Shown: positions 46,870 through 55,700 of the stretch, piece after piece
Layout of the letters: each line of letters starts with the position of its first letter
Position numbering within the stretch: the stretch's first letter is position 1
IMG/VR virus record: IMGVR_UViG_3300028883_000046
Coordinates: 1-64,000 of that record
Reading direction: 5' to 3' (one strand)
DNA from: a virus
DNA length: 64,000 bases
The notes under the pieces: model-generated
Seen by the model: the letters and a program-made list of their open reading frames with translations, nothing else
Database searches by the model: none
What the model was told of the DNA's origin: nothing
Translations under genes and position numbers: made by a program

Positions 46870-47812
46870 CTTTCATCCTTTTAACGGTTGACTGCTTTAT
46901 GGCAGATAAACAAACAGGACATTTTTTACTCTTCTTCAATCCTTCAATAAGTTTGTCGGTTAGATCAAAGAATTTATTTTTAAGATTGCCAACATTTCTT
47001 GAGGCTTTTATAAAGTTAAGGATGTCTTCTTTTAGGCTTTCTAAATTCTCTTTTCTCTCTTCGATTTCCTTTAGCTTGTCTACTACCCCAACCGCTTGCA
47101 ATGCTTTTTTTAACCTTTTTGTTTTTCTTTCCGATGCAATGATATTAGCCATCGTAGTTTCTATCATATAAATTTTCTTTTCCAGATTTCTTTTTCTTCT
47201 TTCTACTCTTCCCAACTTGCTTATTGTAGGATCAATTTTATGTATATCCTTGACGACTTCAAGGGTGTCAAGGATCTTTGCTTTTTCCTTTAGCAGATCG
47301 GTCAAAATCAAATCACTACTTTTTATTGCATCTTTAACGGCTCTTATCCAATTGTCTATCATGTTAATATTGGTAATTTGATTTATCTCTTTTGTCACAT
47401 TTGGAGGACTGCTTAGAACCATATAGGGAGGGTCTAACTGTCTCTGAACATTAATCGCTCTTATACCAAGTACGTTGTAAACCTTGTTTGGTACGTTTCT
47501 ATTTAGCTTTCGAAATTTCCAAGTTTTATCTTTTTCAAGATCTTTTACTATATATTCGGTCTCTTTTCCTCTGATTAGTTTTACTTCTTTGTTATCCGTT
47601 GTCCTTAAAGTTATTTCTGTTTGGGCGTCTTCATCGGCGAAATTACTTTTCCAACGATTGAAAGGGCGAAGCTTCCGCAACATTTCAATCGCCCTAATGA
47701 TATTTGTTTTGCCGGCCATTCCTTCGCCAACTATTGCGTTTACTCTTTTTGAGAATACTATCTTGGTATCCTCGTAACTTCTAAAATTCTTTAGAGTCAA
47801 ATACTTTATCAT
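46847..47812 (-). CDS. Rad50/SbcC-like ATPase, N-terminal half with zinc hook
   Basis: 321 aa from ATG 47812 (ribosome site AGGTGA); the GTG three codons earlier lacks spacing. Walker A is VGEGMAGKTNIIRAIEML (about 28-45). A coiled coil runs through about 195-290. The zinc-hook motif CPVC is at 298-301, only 20 residues before the stop. The gene thus stops right after the hook; signature and Walker B are in a separate gene. Confidence 0.85.
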   Translation of the reverse strand: MIKYLTLKNFRSYEDTKIVFSKRVNAIVGEGMAGKTNIIRAIEMLRKLRPFNRWKSNFADEDAQTEITLRTTDNKEVKLIRGKETEYIVKDLEKDKTWKFRKLNRNVPNKVYNVLGIRAINVQRQLDPPYMVLSSPPNVTKEINQITNINMIDNWIRAVKDAIKSSDLILTDLLKEKAKILDTLEVVKDIHKIDPTISKLGRVERRKRNLEKKIYMIETTMANIIASERKTKRLKKALQAVGVVDKLKEIEERKENLESLKEDILNFIKASRNVGNLKNKFFDLTDKLIEGLKKSKKCPVCLSAIKQSTVKRMKDEFYSNI

Positions 47813-48107
47813 AGACTTCACCTATCTTTTTTATTCTATCCAGTCTTCGTTGCCTTTTCCTATGTTTTTGAAACAAGGAAACAACTCTTCTTAATTCGTT
47901 AGAATATGTTCGAAGTATAGCCAGTTTTTTTCTTAAAAGAACTTTTGCCGCTTCTGCTCCAACGTCTTCGTCTATTGCTATAAATTGCGGCGTCATACCG
48001 TCAACCAACTCGATCAAATATTTAAAATGTTTTTTTATAGAACCCGTTTTTATTGCTTCCTCTACCTCTTTATCGATATCAAGGATCGTCCTTGGATTTT
48101 GTGGCAT
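47781..48107 (-). CDS. Hypothetical protein, 108 aa
   Basis: Helical and basic C-terminus (ELRRVVSLFQKHRKRQRRLD); the N-terminal PQNPRTILDIDKEVEEAIK is acidic. It overlaps the Rad50 N-terminal half by 32 bases. No family is recognised; a link to end processing is suggested by operon position only. Confidence 0.55.
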   Translation of the reverse strand: MPQNPRTILDIDKEVEEAIKTGSIKKHFKYLIELVDGMTPQFIAIDEDVGAEAAKVLLRKKLAILRTYSNELRRVVSLFQKHRKRQRRLDRIKKIGEVYDKVFDSKEF

Positions 48108-48111
48108 TTTC

Positions 48112-48996
48112 TTAATCCTTTAAAAAAGCATTCTCCCATTTTTGAAACTCTTCCTTTTCCAAGAAGCTTCTCAGACCGTATTTTGAAAATGTTTGGATAA
48201 ACGCTTTTCTGCTATATCTATTCCGCCTTATTACTTTGCTTAGGTTATCATCAAGCGGTAGCTTCACCAGCGAGAGATTTTTCTTTATTGTATCTTTGCC
48301 CTGCTTTGAAGTGATTCGCTCGTATATCTTGCCGGCAATCAATTCCTTTCTGACATATTTAAGCGCTTTGGACTTCGGTTGTTTCGGATCACTCGCACCT
48401 TTAATGCCTATAACGTTGTCACCAGAGCAACCGCCAATAGCTTTACATAAAGGCCATTGGGAAGGATCAACTTTATACTTCTCTAAAAAATCTTTTTTGG
48501 TAAACTTTTTAAGTTTCTTTGGCGATACTATATCACAATCGTTTAGGCACTGGAACATATCGTTGTCCGCGCTTACCATGATTACTTTTTTTGCCTTCAA
48601 CTTTTCGCATATGTAGGCCATTAGGTCGTCGCCTTCATAACCTTTCTGAATAAACAAATTTCGGAAACCCATGCTTTTCAAGGCGAAGTCTCGTAACTCT
48701 ACTTCCTGATTAAATTTGTGGTTGAAAAGTTCAAGGTCTTCCTTGCTAAGTTCTTTCCTGTGTTTTACTCTTTGCGCTTTGTAGACCGGGTCGATTTGCT
48801 TTCTGTAGTTTACCGAATGATCAAAGCAAAAATAGAAATGATTTGTTTCAAACTTTTTGGCAATGGCCAATACCTTTTTTAAAAATCCGTAAATTACTCC
48901 CGTTGGTTTGTTATCATATGAGAGGACACCATAAGAGAAAAACGCTTGATATATAAGTCCGGATGAATCGACTATGATATGATTTTTGTTTTTCAT
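48112..48996 (-). CDS. 5'-3' exonuclease / flap nuclease (T4 RNase H-like)
   Basis: 294 aa. The PIN/FLAP-type motifs are visible: N-terminal HIIVDSSGLIYQAF, FDHSVNYRKQIDPVYKAQR, the acid cluster GYEGDDLMAYI, SADNDMFQCL and the H3TH-like GGCSGDNVIGIKG. The enzyme should remove RNA primers and 5' flaps during lagging-strand synthesis. It overlaps the downstream small gene's end by one base. Confidence 0.88.
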   Translation of the reverse strand: MKNKNHIIVDSSGLIYQAFFSYGVLSYDNKPTGVIYGFLKKVLAIAKKFETNHFYFCFDHSVNYRKQIDPVYKAQRVKHRKELSKEDLELFNHKFNQEVELRDFALKSMGFRNLFIQKGYEGDDLMAYICEKLKAKKVIMVSADNDMFQCLNDCDIVSPKKLKKFTKKDFLEKYKVDPSQWPLCKAIGGCSGDNVIGIKGASDPKQPKSKALKYVRKELIAGKIYERITSKQGKDTIKKNLSLVKLPLDDNLSKVIRRNRYSRKAFIQTFSKYGLRSFLEKEEFQKWENAFLKD

Positions 48997-49175
48997 TATC
49001 TCTCCGAGGCTCGTTTAAATATTTGTTCTAATACTTCGTATTGATTTTCCGTCAATCTGCCGTTTCTTTGAAAAAATTGTTCGTAATCAATAACAAGATT
49101 TTCTTCGTTTTCCGTTAGATTATCGTATTCCATAAATCTGAAAATATGCTCAATTCTTTCCTCTACTTCTTTCAT
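48996..49175 (-). CDS. Small acidic helical protein, 59 aa
   Basis: I use the ATG at 49175, which overlaps the recombinase stop as TAATG; the longer frame from 49298 lies inside the recombinase gene. The protein is acidic and helical, including IEHIFRFMEYDNLTENEENL. It sits between the recombinase and exonuclease genes. No family is recognised. Confidence 0.6.
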   Translation of the reverse strand: MKEVEERIEHIFRFMEYDNLTENEENLVIDYEQFFQRNGRLTENQYEVLEQIFKRASER

Positions 49176-50272
49176 TATAACCCCCTGTATTCTCTTTCCT
49201 CTACCTCTTCTTGGAAAAGATCCTCGATATCGTTCCATATTTTTTCTACTTCTTTGGCAAGTTTTTTCTGTAACCCTCTTTCTTCTACTGCCAAACAAAA
49301 GTCATGAAGCTTTCCTTCAAGCTTTATGCCCTCCCATTTTTTCTTGCCTTTCTTTTTCAAATACATTGCATTGGATAGAATATCATCCATTCCATAGTCA
49401 AATAGGAAAGCAAACTCGGCAGATCTAAAGGATAATCCTACTTTGCTTCTTTCAACTTTTAATTCACAATGCATCCCGTAAACTTTGCTTTCCTTGTTTT
49501 TTGTTTTTGAGAGTTTTTGAACAACTCTAATCCAGGGTACCAAGTGAGTGTAGAAGTTTAAAGCATCTCCGCCGGTTCTGTATTTCTTCTTCCCAAATAC
49601 AACGCCAATTTTTTGTTTCGTTTGGCTTATAACAATAAGTGTTGCGTCCGTGTTATTGTCTTCTAACATTTCGCACGCCTCGGAAAAGAAGGACCAGGCG
49701 AATTGCTGTTTTTTCATATTGAAACCTTTTATAATGTCTTCGTCTTTTTCTTCCAAAATCTTTGTATCATGAATGCTTTTGAAGCTGTCCCAAGAATCAA
49801 TGATGTAAAGAAGCGCTTCGTTTTCTTTTAGCTTCTTACACTCTTCCATATAATCTCTTCCAACCGATTCTATTGTTTTGCTTCTTCGCCATTTTATCGA
49901 GTCTATGAATTTTTGTCCATACATTTTTTCAAGCGGGAAGTCCATAACACCTTCGCCGTTGTTGTATATGACTTTGGGCACTTTATTGCTTCCGAATATT
50001 TTACTTTTCATTTTTGGTATTGTTTTAAGAAAGGATAGGCAAGTTTCTAATGCTATAAGAGTTTTGCCGCTTGAGCCATCGCCCACAAAGTTTGTAACCC
50101 GACAACGAGGCACGCCGTTCTTTCTCTTTCCTGAGACTGCAAGATTTATCATCGTGCAACCACTTGAAAAAAATTCAACGTTTACTTTCCTTAGTTTGGA
50201 ACGTTTTTTGATCTCATTCTTTATTTGTTTGGCGGCTCTATCAAATTTATTTCTTTTTCTTCTTTTTATCAT
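49175..50272 (-). CDS. RecA/UvsX-like recombinase
   Basis: 365 aa. Walker A is VGDGSSGKTLIAL (residues 64-71), Walker B LLYIIDSWDS (about 155), and the L2 DNA-binding region SQTKQKIGVVFGKKKYRTGG (about 235-255) is preserved. A basic N-terminus precedes the core. It should catalyse strand exchange with the gp32-like SSB encoded upstream. A terminator separates the two genes. The C-terminus is acidic (EEVEEREYRG). Confidence 0.9.
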   Translation of the reverse strand: MIKRRKRNKFDRAAKQIKNEIKKRSKLRKVNVEFFSSGCTMINLAVSGKRKNGVPRCRVTNFVGDGSSGKTLIALETCLSFLKTIPKMKSKIFGSNKVPKVIYNNGEGVMDFPLEKMYGQKFIDSIKWRRSKTIESVGRDYMEECKKLKENEALLYIIDSWDSFKSIHDTKILEEKDEDIIKGFNMKKQQFAWSFFSEACEMLEDNNTDATLIVISQTKQKIGVVFGKKKYRTGGDALNFYTHLVPWIRVVQKLSKTKNKESKVYGMHCELKVERSKVGLSFRSAEFAFLFDYGMDDILSNAMYLKKKGKKKWEGIKLEGKLHDFCLAVEERGLQKKLAKEVEKIWNDIEDLFQEEVEEREYRGL

Positions 50273-50290
50273 GGCTCAATCCTATGAACA

Positions 50291-50329
50291 AAAACGCTCT
50301 TCCCTAAGTAAATAGAAGAAGAGCGTTTT
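50291..50329 (-). terminator. Terminator between ssb and recombinase genes
   Basis: AAAACGCTCTTC (50291-50302) and GAAGAGCGTTTT (50318-50329) form a perfect 12-bp stem with a 15-base loop. Leftward transcripts meet a T5 run after the stem. It likely reduces expression of the recombination genes relative to SSB. Confidence 0.8.
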
Positions 50330-50347
50330 GTCCTTATTTAGAAATGG

Positions 50348-51604
50348 TTAGATTTGCTCTTCTATGATCTCTTCTATCAGATCGTCCTTGTCTGATTTGC
50401 CATAGTAGCTAAGATCGATATCGAGCTTGTGTTTTTTAACGTACTTCTTCAATTTGATGAAACTCATTTTTTCAAGGGTTTCCCGAAGTTCGTCTTCCTC
50501 GTCGTCCTCCTCGTCTTCGTCCTCATCTTCGTCCTCATCGTCTTCCTCTTCGTCTTCGTCTTCATCTTCTTTGGAGATAAACGGCGGCACAGACCGGTCT
50601 TCGTCCTCGTCGTCCTCGTCGTCCTCGTCTTCCTCGTCTTCGAGCATTTCCTCGATTTGTTTTTTTACTTTCTTTTTCTCTTTTCTGAACTTGCCATCCT
50701 CGTCAATCTCAATATCAATTTCGTTTTCTTCGACAAATTCAGCCAGATCCTCAAGATCCTCAATTTCGTCCAAATCTTCCAACAATCCTTCGACTACTTC
50801 TTCCAAAGATTTTTTCTTTTTTGCTTTCTTGCCGGTTTTCTTCTTTTTGTCGTCCTCGTCTTCTCCGCTAAACATGGCGTTTTTCATTTCTTCGTATGAG
50901 GCGAGTTGGACAAGCTCATCCAAGGCGTGGGCAGTCTTGAGGATCTTTATATCGATTTCATAATTGCGGTCGTCAAAAGCATGTCCGACGTATTTAGGAT
51001 AATCGTCTTTACTCTTTGCTTTTTCTACCGTAAAAGAAATTGATTTGCCATTTTCAGGATCGATAAAGTTGACAGTCTTGTCTTCTTTGCCTTGACGGGA
51101 AGGTTTTCTACTGATGGCCATCAAAGGTTTTTCAAAATAGAAATTTGCTACATCCCAAACCTGGACGCCTTTCTTCGTCTCTTTCTTATCATCGTAGGAT
51201 ATGACGTTATACATATTCCTCGTCTTGGGCCACCACTTCTTATAGTTGTCGTCGTCGTTCTCTCTCAACTTCTCCCTATGTTCGCAGGCCGGGCACTTCT
51301 TCCCATACATGCGCGGGCAAACATATTCGATATTGTTTGGTCCGAGGCGATGCATTTGGTATTCGAAAGTGTACGTTTGGGCACCCTCTTCTACCGCTGG
51401 ATCGTTACTGCCAGCGAAGTAAGGAATAATATCGATGATATGTGTGCCCTCTTTAGGGAAGTAAAAGCTTACGTTCAAATCATCTTTAAAGACGTTTGAT
51501 TTGTAGCCTTTTGCCTTCTCTTGGTTCTTTTTAATTCTCTTTACCAACTCGTCTTGCTGAAACATCCTTTTCTTGCGGTTGATCTTTTTCTTGTTTTTCT
51601 TCAT
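50348..51604 (-). CDS. gp32-like single-stranded DNA-binding protein with acidic/SAP-like C-terminus
   Basis: 418 aa from ATG 51604 behind TTGGAGGAAGAA; the earlier in-frame ATG at 51646 has no such site. Residues about 50-230 are the T4 gp32-type core with the zinc motif YVCPRMYGKKCPACEHREK and FHxxxR-like segments. Then come a Lys tract and long Asp/Glu blocks, interrupted by two helical repeats (EDLEDLAEFVEENEIDI and SFIKLKKYVKKHKLDIDLSY) that resemble SAP/HeH motifs. The acidic tail should recruit partner proteins as in T4; the SAP-like units are unusual and might bind DNA. Codon use is G+C-rich. Confidence 0.85.
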   Translation of the reverse strand: MKKNKKKINRKKRMFQQDELVKRIKKNQEKAKGYKSNVFKDDLNVSFYFPKEGTHIIDIIPYFAGSNDPAVEEGAQTYTFEYQMHRLGPNNIEYVCPRMYGKKCPACEHREKLRENDDDNYKKWWPKTRNMYNVISYDDKKETKKGVQVWDVANFYFEKPLMAISRKPSRQGKEDKTVNFIDPENGKSISFTVEKAKSKDDYPKYVGHAFDDRNYEIDIKILKTAHALDELVQLASYEEMKNAMFSGEDEDDKKKKTGKKAKKKKSLEEVVEGLLEDLDEIEDLEDLAEFVEENEIDIEIDEDGKFRKEKKKVKKQIEEMLEDEEDEDDEDDEDEDRSVPPFISKEDEDEDEEEDDEDEDEDEDEEDDEEDELRETLEKMSFIKLKKYVKKHKLDIDLSYYGKSDKDDLIEEIIEEQI

Positions 51605-51746
51605 TTCTTCCTCCAAAGTTTTCTTTGATGGTTCTGACAATTGCAAGTGTTATTAACCTTGACAAGGTGTAAAAGAATACAAAAACGGCAAATAGCCCGC
51701 CGATTGATAGGATTGTGATAGACAATATGTTGAATAGTTGCTCCAT
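51531..51746 (-). CDS. Small membrane protein, 71 aa
   Basis: One hydrophobic segment, LFNILSITILSIGGLFAVFV continuing to FFYTL (about 4-28), and a charged tail that overlaps the start of the SSB gene by 74 bases in another frame. The ribosome site is weak (AAGAAGA). It follows the upstream gene by one base, so it is possibly a real coupled gene. Confidence 0.5.
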   Translation of the reverse strand: MEQLFNILSITILSIGGLFAVFVFFYTLSRLITLAIVRTIKENFGGRNEEKQEKDQPQEKDVSARRVGKEN

Positions 51747-51747
51747 G

Positions 51748-52224
51748 TTATCGTCTTCTTATAGAGTGTTTTTGATTTAGCTCTTCTTCGATTTGTTTCC
51801 TTGTTTGTCGATTGAATTGCTTTTCGTATTCTCTCGGTACTCTTACCTCAGAATTTTTCTCCCTGTGAATATGGTAGAGGTAACTTTCCAACATTCTCTT
51901 TCTTTGTTCGAATGCTTTTTCGGCTTTATAAATAAGCTTATAATTGTTTCTTGCCTTGTTAAATCGTTTTAAAGCAATCTTTACTCTTTGATTGGAAGCC
52001 ACTTCTGATTTAATCGCGCCCTCGGTGGTTTTATCTCCTTTCTTTCTGATTTTCTTCTCAACCTCGATAACGATTAAATCATAAGCATCCTTGGCCTTGT
52101 CTTTTTCTACTTCCGCTTCTGCGGCAAGTTGTGCCCAATCGTAATACTTTTGGGCTTGCTCTAACAATTCCTTGTCAATCTTGTATTTATTAATTGACAA
52201 GTCGGCCCTTGAGTTTGTCTTCAA
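51748..52224 (-). CDS. Helical charged protein, possible recombination mediator, 158 aa
   Basis: The start TNSRADLSINKYKIDKELLE and following QAQKYYDWAQLAAEAEVEKD match a pattern I associate with phage proteins encoded near RecA and SSB, some of which act like UvsY. The rest is a long Lys/Glu helix ending in a basic tail. Loading of the recombinase on SSB-coated DNA would fit, but is unproved. Confidence 0.58.
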   Translation of the reverse strand: MKTNSRADLSINKYKIDKELLEQAQKYYDWAQLAAEAEVEKDKAKDAYDLIVIEVEKKIRKKGDKTTEGAIKSEVASNQRVKIALKRFNKARNNYKLIYKAEKAFEQRKRMLESYLYHIHREKNSEVRVPREYEKQFNRQTRKQIEEELNQKHSIRRR

Positions 52225-52239
52225 AATTACCTCCTTTCA

Positions 52240-52752
52240 TTAATTCCCAAAAACTTCTCTTTTAAGTATTTCCAAATCGCTTTTCATTTCGTTCATTATT
52301 GAAATGAAATGAAATCTGAATTCGTTCATATTTTTTGAATTTTGCCTTGCCAATTCTAAATCTGATTCCAGTCTACTGTTTTCTTTCTGTAGTCTTTCCT
52401 GTTCCAATTCTGCCGTTTTGACTGTAAAGGTGTAGTTCATTTTCTCTTCGTCAAACTTCTTTGCTTCCTCTTCCAACCGATTATCAATCTTCCTATCCTC
52501 TTCATCGGAACGCAAGCCTTCCTCTATTCGATTCATACGGATAGATAAGTTGTCTAATTTGGCAAACAGTTTTTTAATTTGCTTTTTTTGACTTTCAATT
52601 GCTTCTCTTTGGCTTACAATGGCAATATTTATTTCAGATTTTACAAAGCCCTTGTTGGCTATAAACCTATTTGCCAATTGTTTTGTAACCTCTTCGGTTG
52701 TAATGCTTCGCAAATACTTTTCAAAATTTCTGGCAAAATCTTTCGAATTCAT
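52240..52752 (-). CDS. Coiled-coil protein, 170 aa
   Basis: The ATG at 52752 has the perfect AAAAGGAGAAAAAC leader; the longer frame from 52797 would overlap the polymerase gene. It is a long coiled coil over residues about 45-160, including ESQKKQIKKLFAKLDNLSIR. No domain is recognised; an assembly or scaffolding role is possible. Confidence 0.6.
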   Translation of the reverse strand: MNSKDFARNFEKYLRSITTEEVTKQLANRFIANKGFVKSEINIAIVSQREAIESQKKQIKKLFAKLDNLSIRMNRIEEGLRSDEEDRKIDNRLEEEAKKFDEEKMNYTFTVKTAELEQERLQKENSRLESDLELARQNSKNMNEFRFHFISIMNEMKSDLEILKREVFGN

Positions 52753-52793
52753 GTTTTTCTCCTTTTCTTCTTCTATATAATTATAGAAGATTT

Positions 52794-55700
52794 TCAAAGT
52801 TTGTCTTTTGCTAATGATTTAAGCAACTTTCTAAACTTCTTCATTCCTGTTTTGAAATAAACTTCGTTTTCGGGATTGTGCAACTTGGCGGCTGGGTGGA
52901 TACAATATACTATCCAACAACCGAACTTTTCGGACCATATTGTCTTGCCACTCATTTTAGATATTCCAGTTTTCTTTCCTTCAAAGAATTCCAAAGAAGT
53001 ATTACCAAAGGCCAGGATCAAACAAGGTTTGATTTGCTGTAACTCTTGAGTTAGATAGAGATCGGCGCAAGTTTTTATCTGTTTTGAATTCGGCTTTCTA
53101 CTCTTTGATGGGAAACACTTGGCAACATTCGTAACGTGAAATAACTCTCTTGGATATTTAACCGCGGTCCATACTTCTTTACCAGATCTACCAACAAACC
53201 CTTTCCCTTTTTCGTCTTCTTCTTTTCCAGGTGCTTCTCCGACTATTGCAACATTCAACTCGCCAGGTGAAGGCTTCACGGGCTTTCTACACTCTTCGCA
53301 TAGTTCGCATTTTTTACAATCAACGAAATTTTCAATTGGGTTATATGCGGGAGAGTCGTAAGGCTTAAAAGATTTTCTTTTTGCTATACTGCCAAGCTTT
53401 TTAATATCTTTTACTTCTCCGGCTAAAATATCGTCTAATCGATCAAGTCTTATAGAGCCACCAAACAGTTTATAAAGTCTTGAGTAATTGCTTTTTGGAT
53501 TGGATACGATTCGAAACTTAAAAAGATCTTTAACCTCTTCTGTAATTGCCGCGCTATTGTTTGGATCATTCGCACCAATCAAAAGTAGCTTCTTTTCAAG
53601 ACTACTAATATCCTTTGATGCTTTCTTCTTTTTTGGTTTCTTAGAAAAGAACTTTGTTAATGCACCATCCTCAATTTTTGTAAATTTAAATTGAGAAGCC
53701 TCAAGTGCCGTCTTTTGTCCTAAACCTTTTACTTCCACAAAAGGCACGAGTAATTTATTATCTCTTGCTTTCCATTCGAAAGGATCGTTTATATCGACTT
53801 TGGGAAGCTGAAGGATCAATCCAAGTCTATATGCTTCTTCTATCAACTCAGGTTTCTTTTTATCGTCACCAAACGAAAGGGAAGAGCAAACAAACTCGGT
53901 TGGAAAGTAGTATTTCAGCCATGCGCACCAATATGCGAGCATGGCATATTCAACACTATGGGCAAGATTAAATGAATATCTTGAATGTTCATGAAGTCCT
54001 GTCCAAAACTCTTTCGCTTCTCTTTTGGAAATGATCTTTGTTTTCTTACAGGCGTCAATAAATATATCTTCATACTCGTCAAACTCTTTAACGTCTCTTT
54101 TCTTTCCAATTATCTTTCTTATTTTGTCGGCCGTAGAATAAGGCAGACCGGCTACTTTATAAATAACCTCCATAACCTGCTCTTGAAAAAGTATTACGCC
54201 ATAAGTATCTTTGGTTAGCTCTTCGTAAATTGGATGCTTCTTTTCCCATCTCTTGCCGTGTTTTCTTTCGATGTATTGGGCAGTCATTCCGCTATTCATT
54301 GGCCCAGGTCTAACAAGTGCTACCGAGTCAACTATGTGCCTAAATTTATCCACTCCCATCTCTCTTATTAAGTTGGTCATTGAATAAGTATTTAATTGAA
54401 AAACTCCCGTGTTATTACCCTTGCTTATTTCTTTCAATACGGCTTTATCATTTAGGTTAAGCTTTTCAAGATTAATATCTTTGCCGTGATTTTCTCGAAT
54501 TAAGGTTAAAACATTACTCAAAATAGAAAGAAGTTTTAATCCAAGGGAGTCGAGCTTCATAAACCCCATATATTCTGCGTCTTCTTTTTCCCAGTTTATA
54601 AGTTTTACGCCATTTCTTTCTATTAGGTTACATCTTCCACTCTTCGCTATATCAACCATTGATATTACTATAGCGGCCGCATGTTGACCGTAACCTCTAA
54701 CCTGTCCCGCTAATTTCTTCGCAAGATTGATAACTTTAGGATAGTTATTATAAAACTCTTGGCATTCACGATAGTTTGCAATTGCGCTTTCGATTTTTTC
54801 CGCTTCGGAAACCGGCTCGATATCATCTATCAATTTTGTGAAGGCGTTTACTTCGGATTGCTTTACGTCAAATACTCTTGCAACATCTTGAACCGCGGCT
54901 CTTGCTTTCATCCTATTAAAAGAAGAAACGCCGGCGATATTATTCTCTCCATATAACTCTTCCAAATGTTCTTTTATTAAATGCCTTTTTGAGTCTTCAA
55001 AATCAATATCAATGTCTGGATAGTCAATTCTATCCTCGTTGATAAATCGAGCAAAGTAAAGTTTATGAACGATAGGATCAACCGAAGTAATGTTCATAAG
55101 ATATGCAATGAGACTTCCACCAACAGATCCTCTACCTGGACCGATTAGGATTTTGTTTTCTCTACACCAATTACATAGTTCCCAAACTATTAAAAAATAT
55201 CTTGAAAAGTTTTTACTCTTAATAATTCCATACTCTTCTTTTAACCTTTCAAAATATATCTTTTGCTTTTTTATGGATTCGCCAAATCTTTTCTTAAATC
55301 CTTTAACACAAAGTCTCCAGAGGAATTTGTCTTCTTCGTCAGGCGCGATACCTTCTACCTCAGGCAATTCTATTTCTTGCTGTTTGATTCTAAAATCGCA
55401 ACATTTCTTTGCCAACTCTATGGTATTATCCAAATACTCTTTTTTATAAATTTTTGCTTTCTTTAGAACCCTTATCATTTCTTTTTCAGATCTTAGGTGA
55501 AGACCCTTAATATCAAATTTAAATCTGTTAGGATCGTCCCATTTTACTTTCCGTTGAATTGCCAACATTACTTCCTGAACTTTATGATCCGATGGTCTAA
55601 TATAATGACAGTCGTTTGTTGCAATTATTTTTGTATTGGTTCGCTTTGCCAGCTTGATAATACGACGATTATACTTTCGTTGAATCTCCATATCATGCGG

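Noticed and set aside
50427-50963. Ser-rich antisense frame over the SSB acidic tail
   Set aside because: It is the complement of Asp/Glu codon runs; the same effect appears at 60860-61471.
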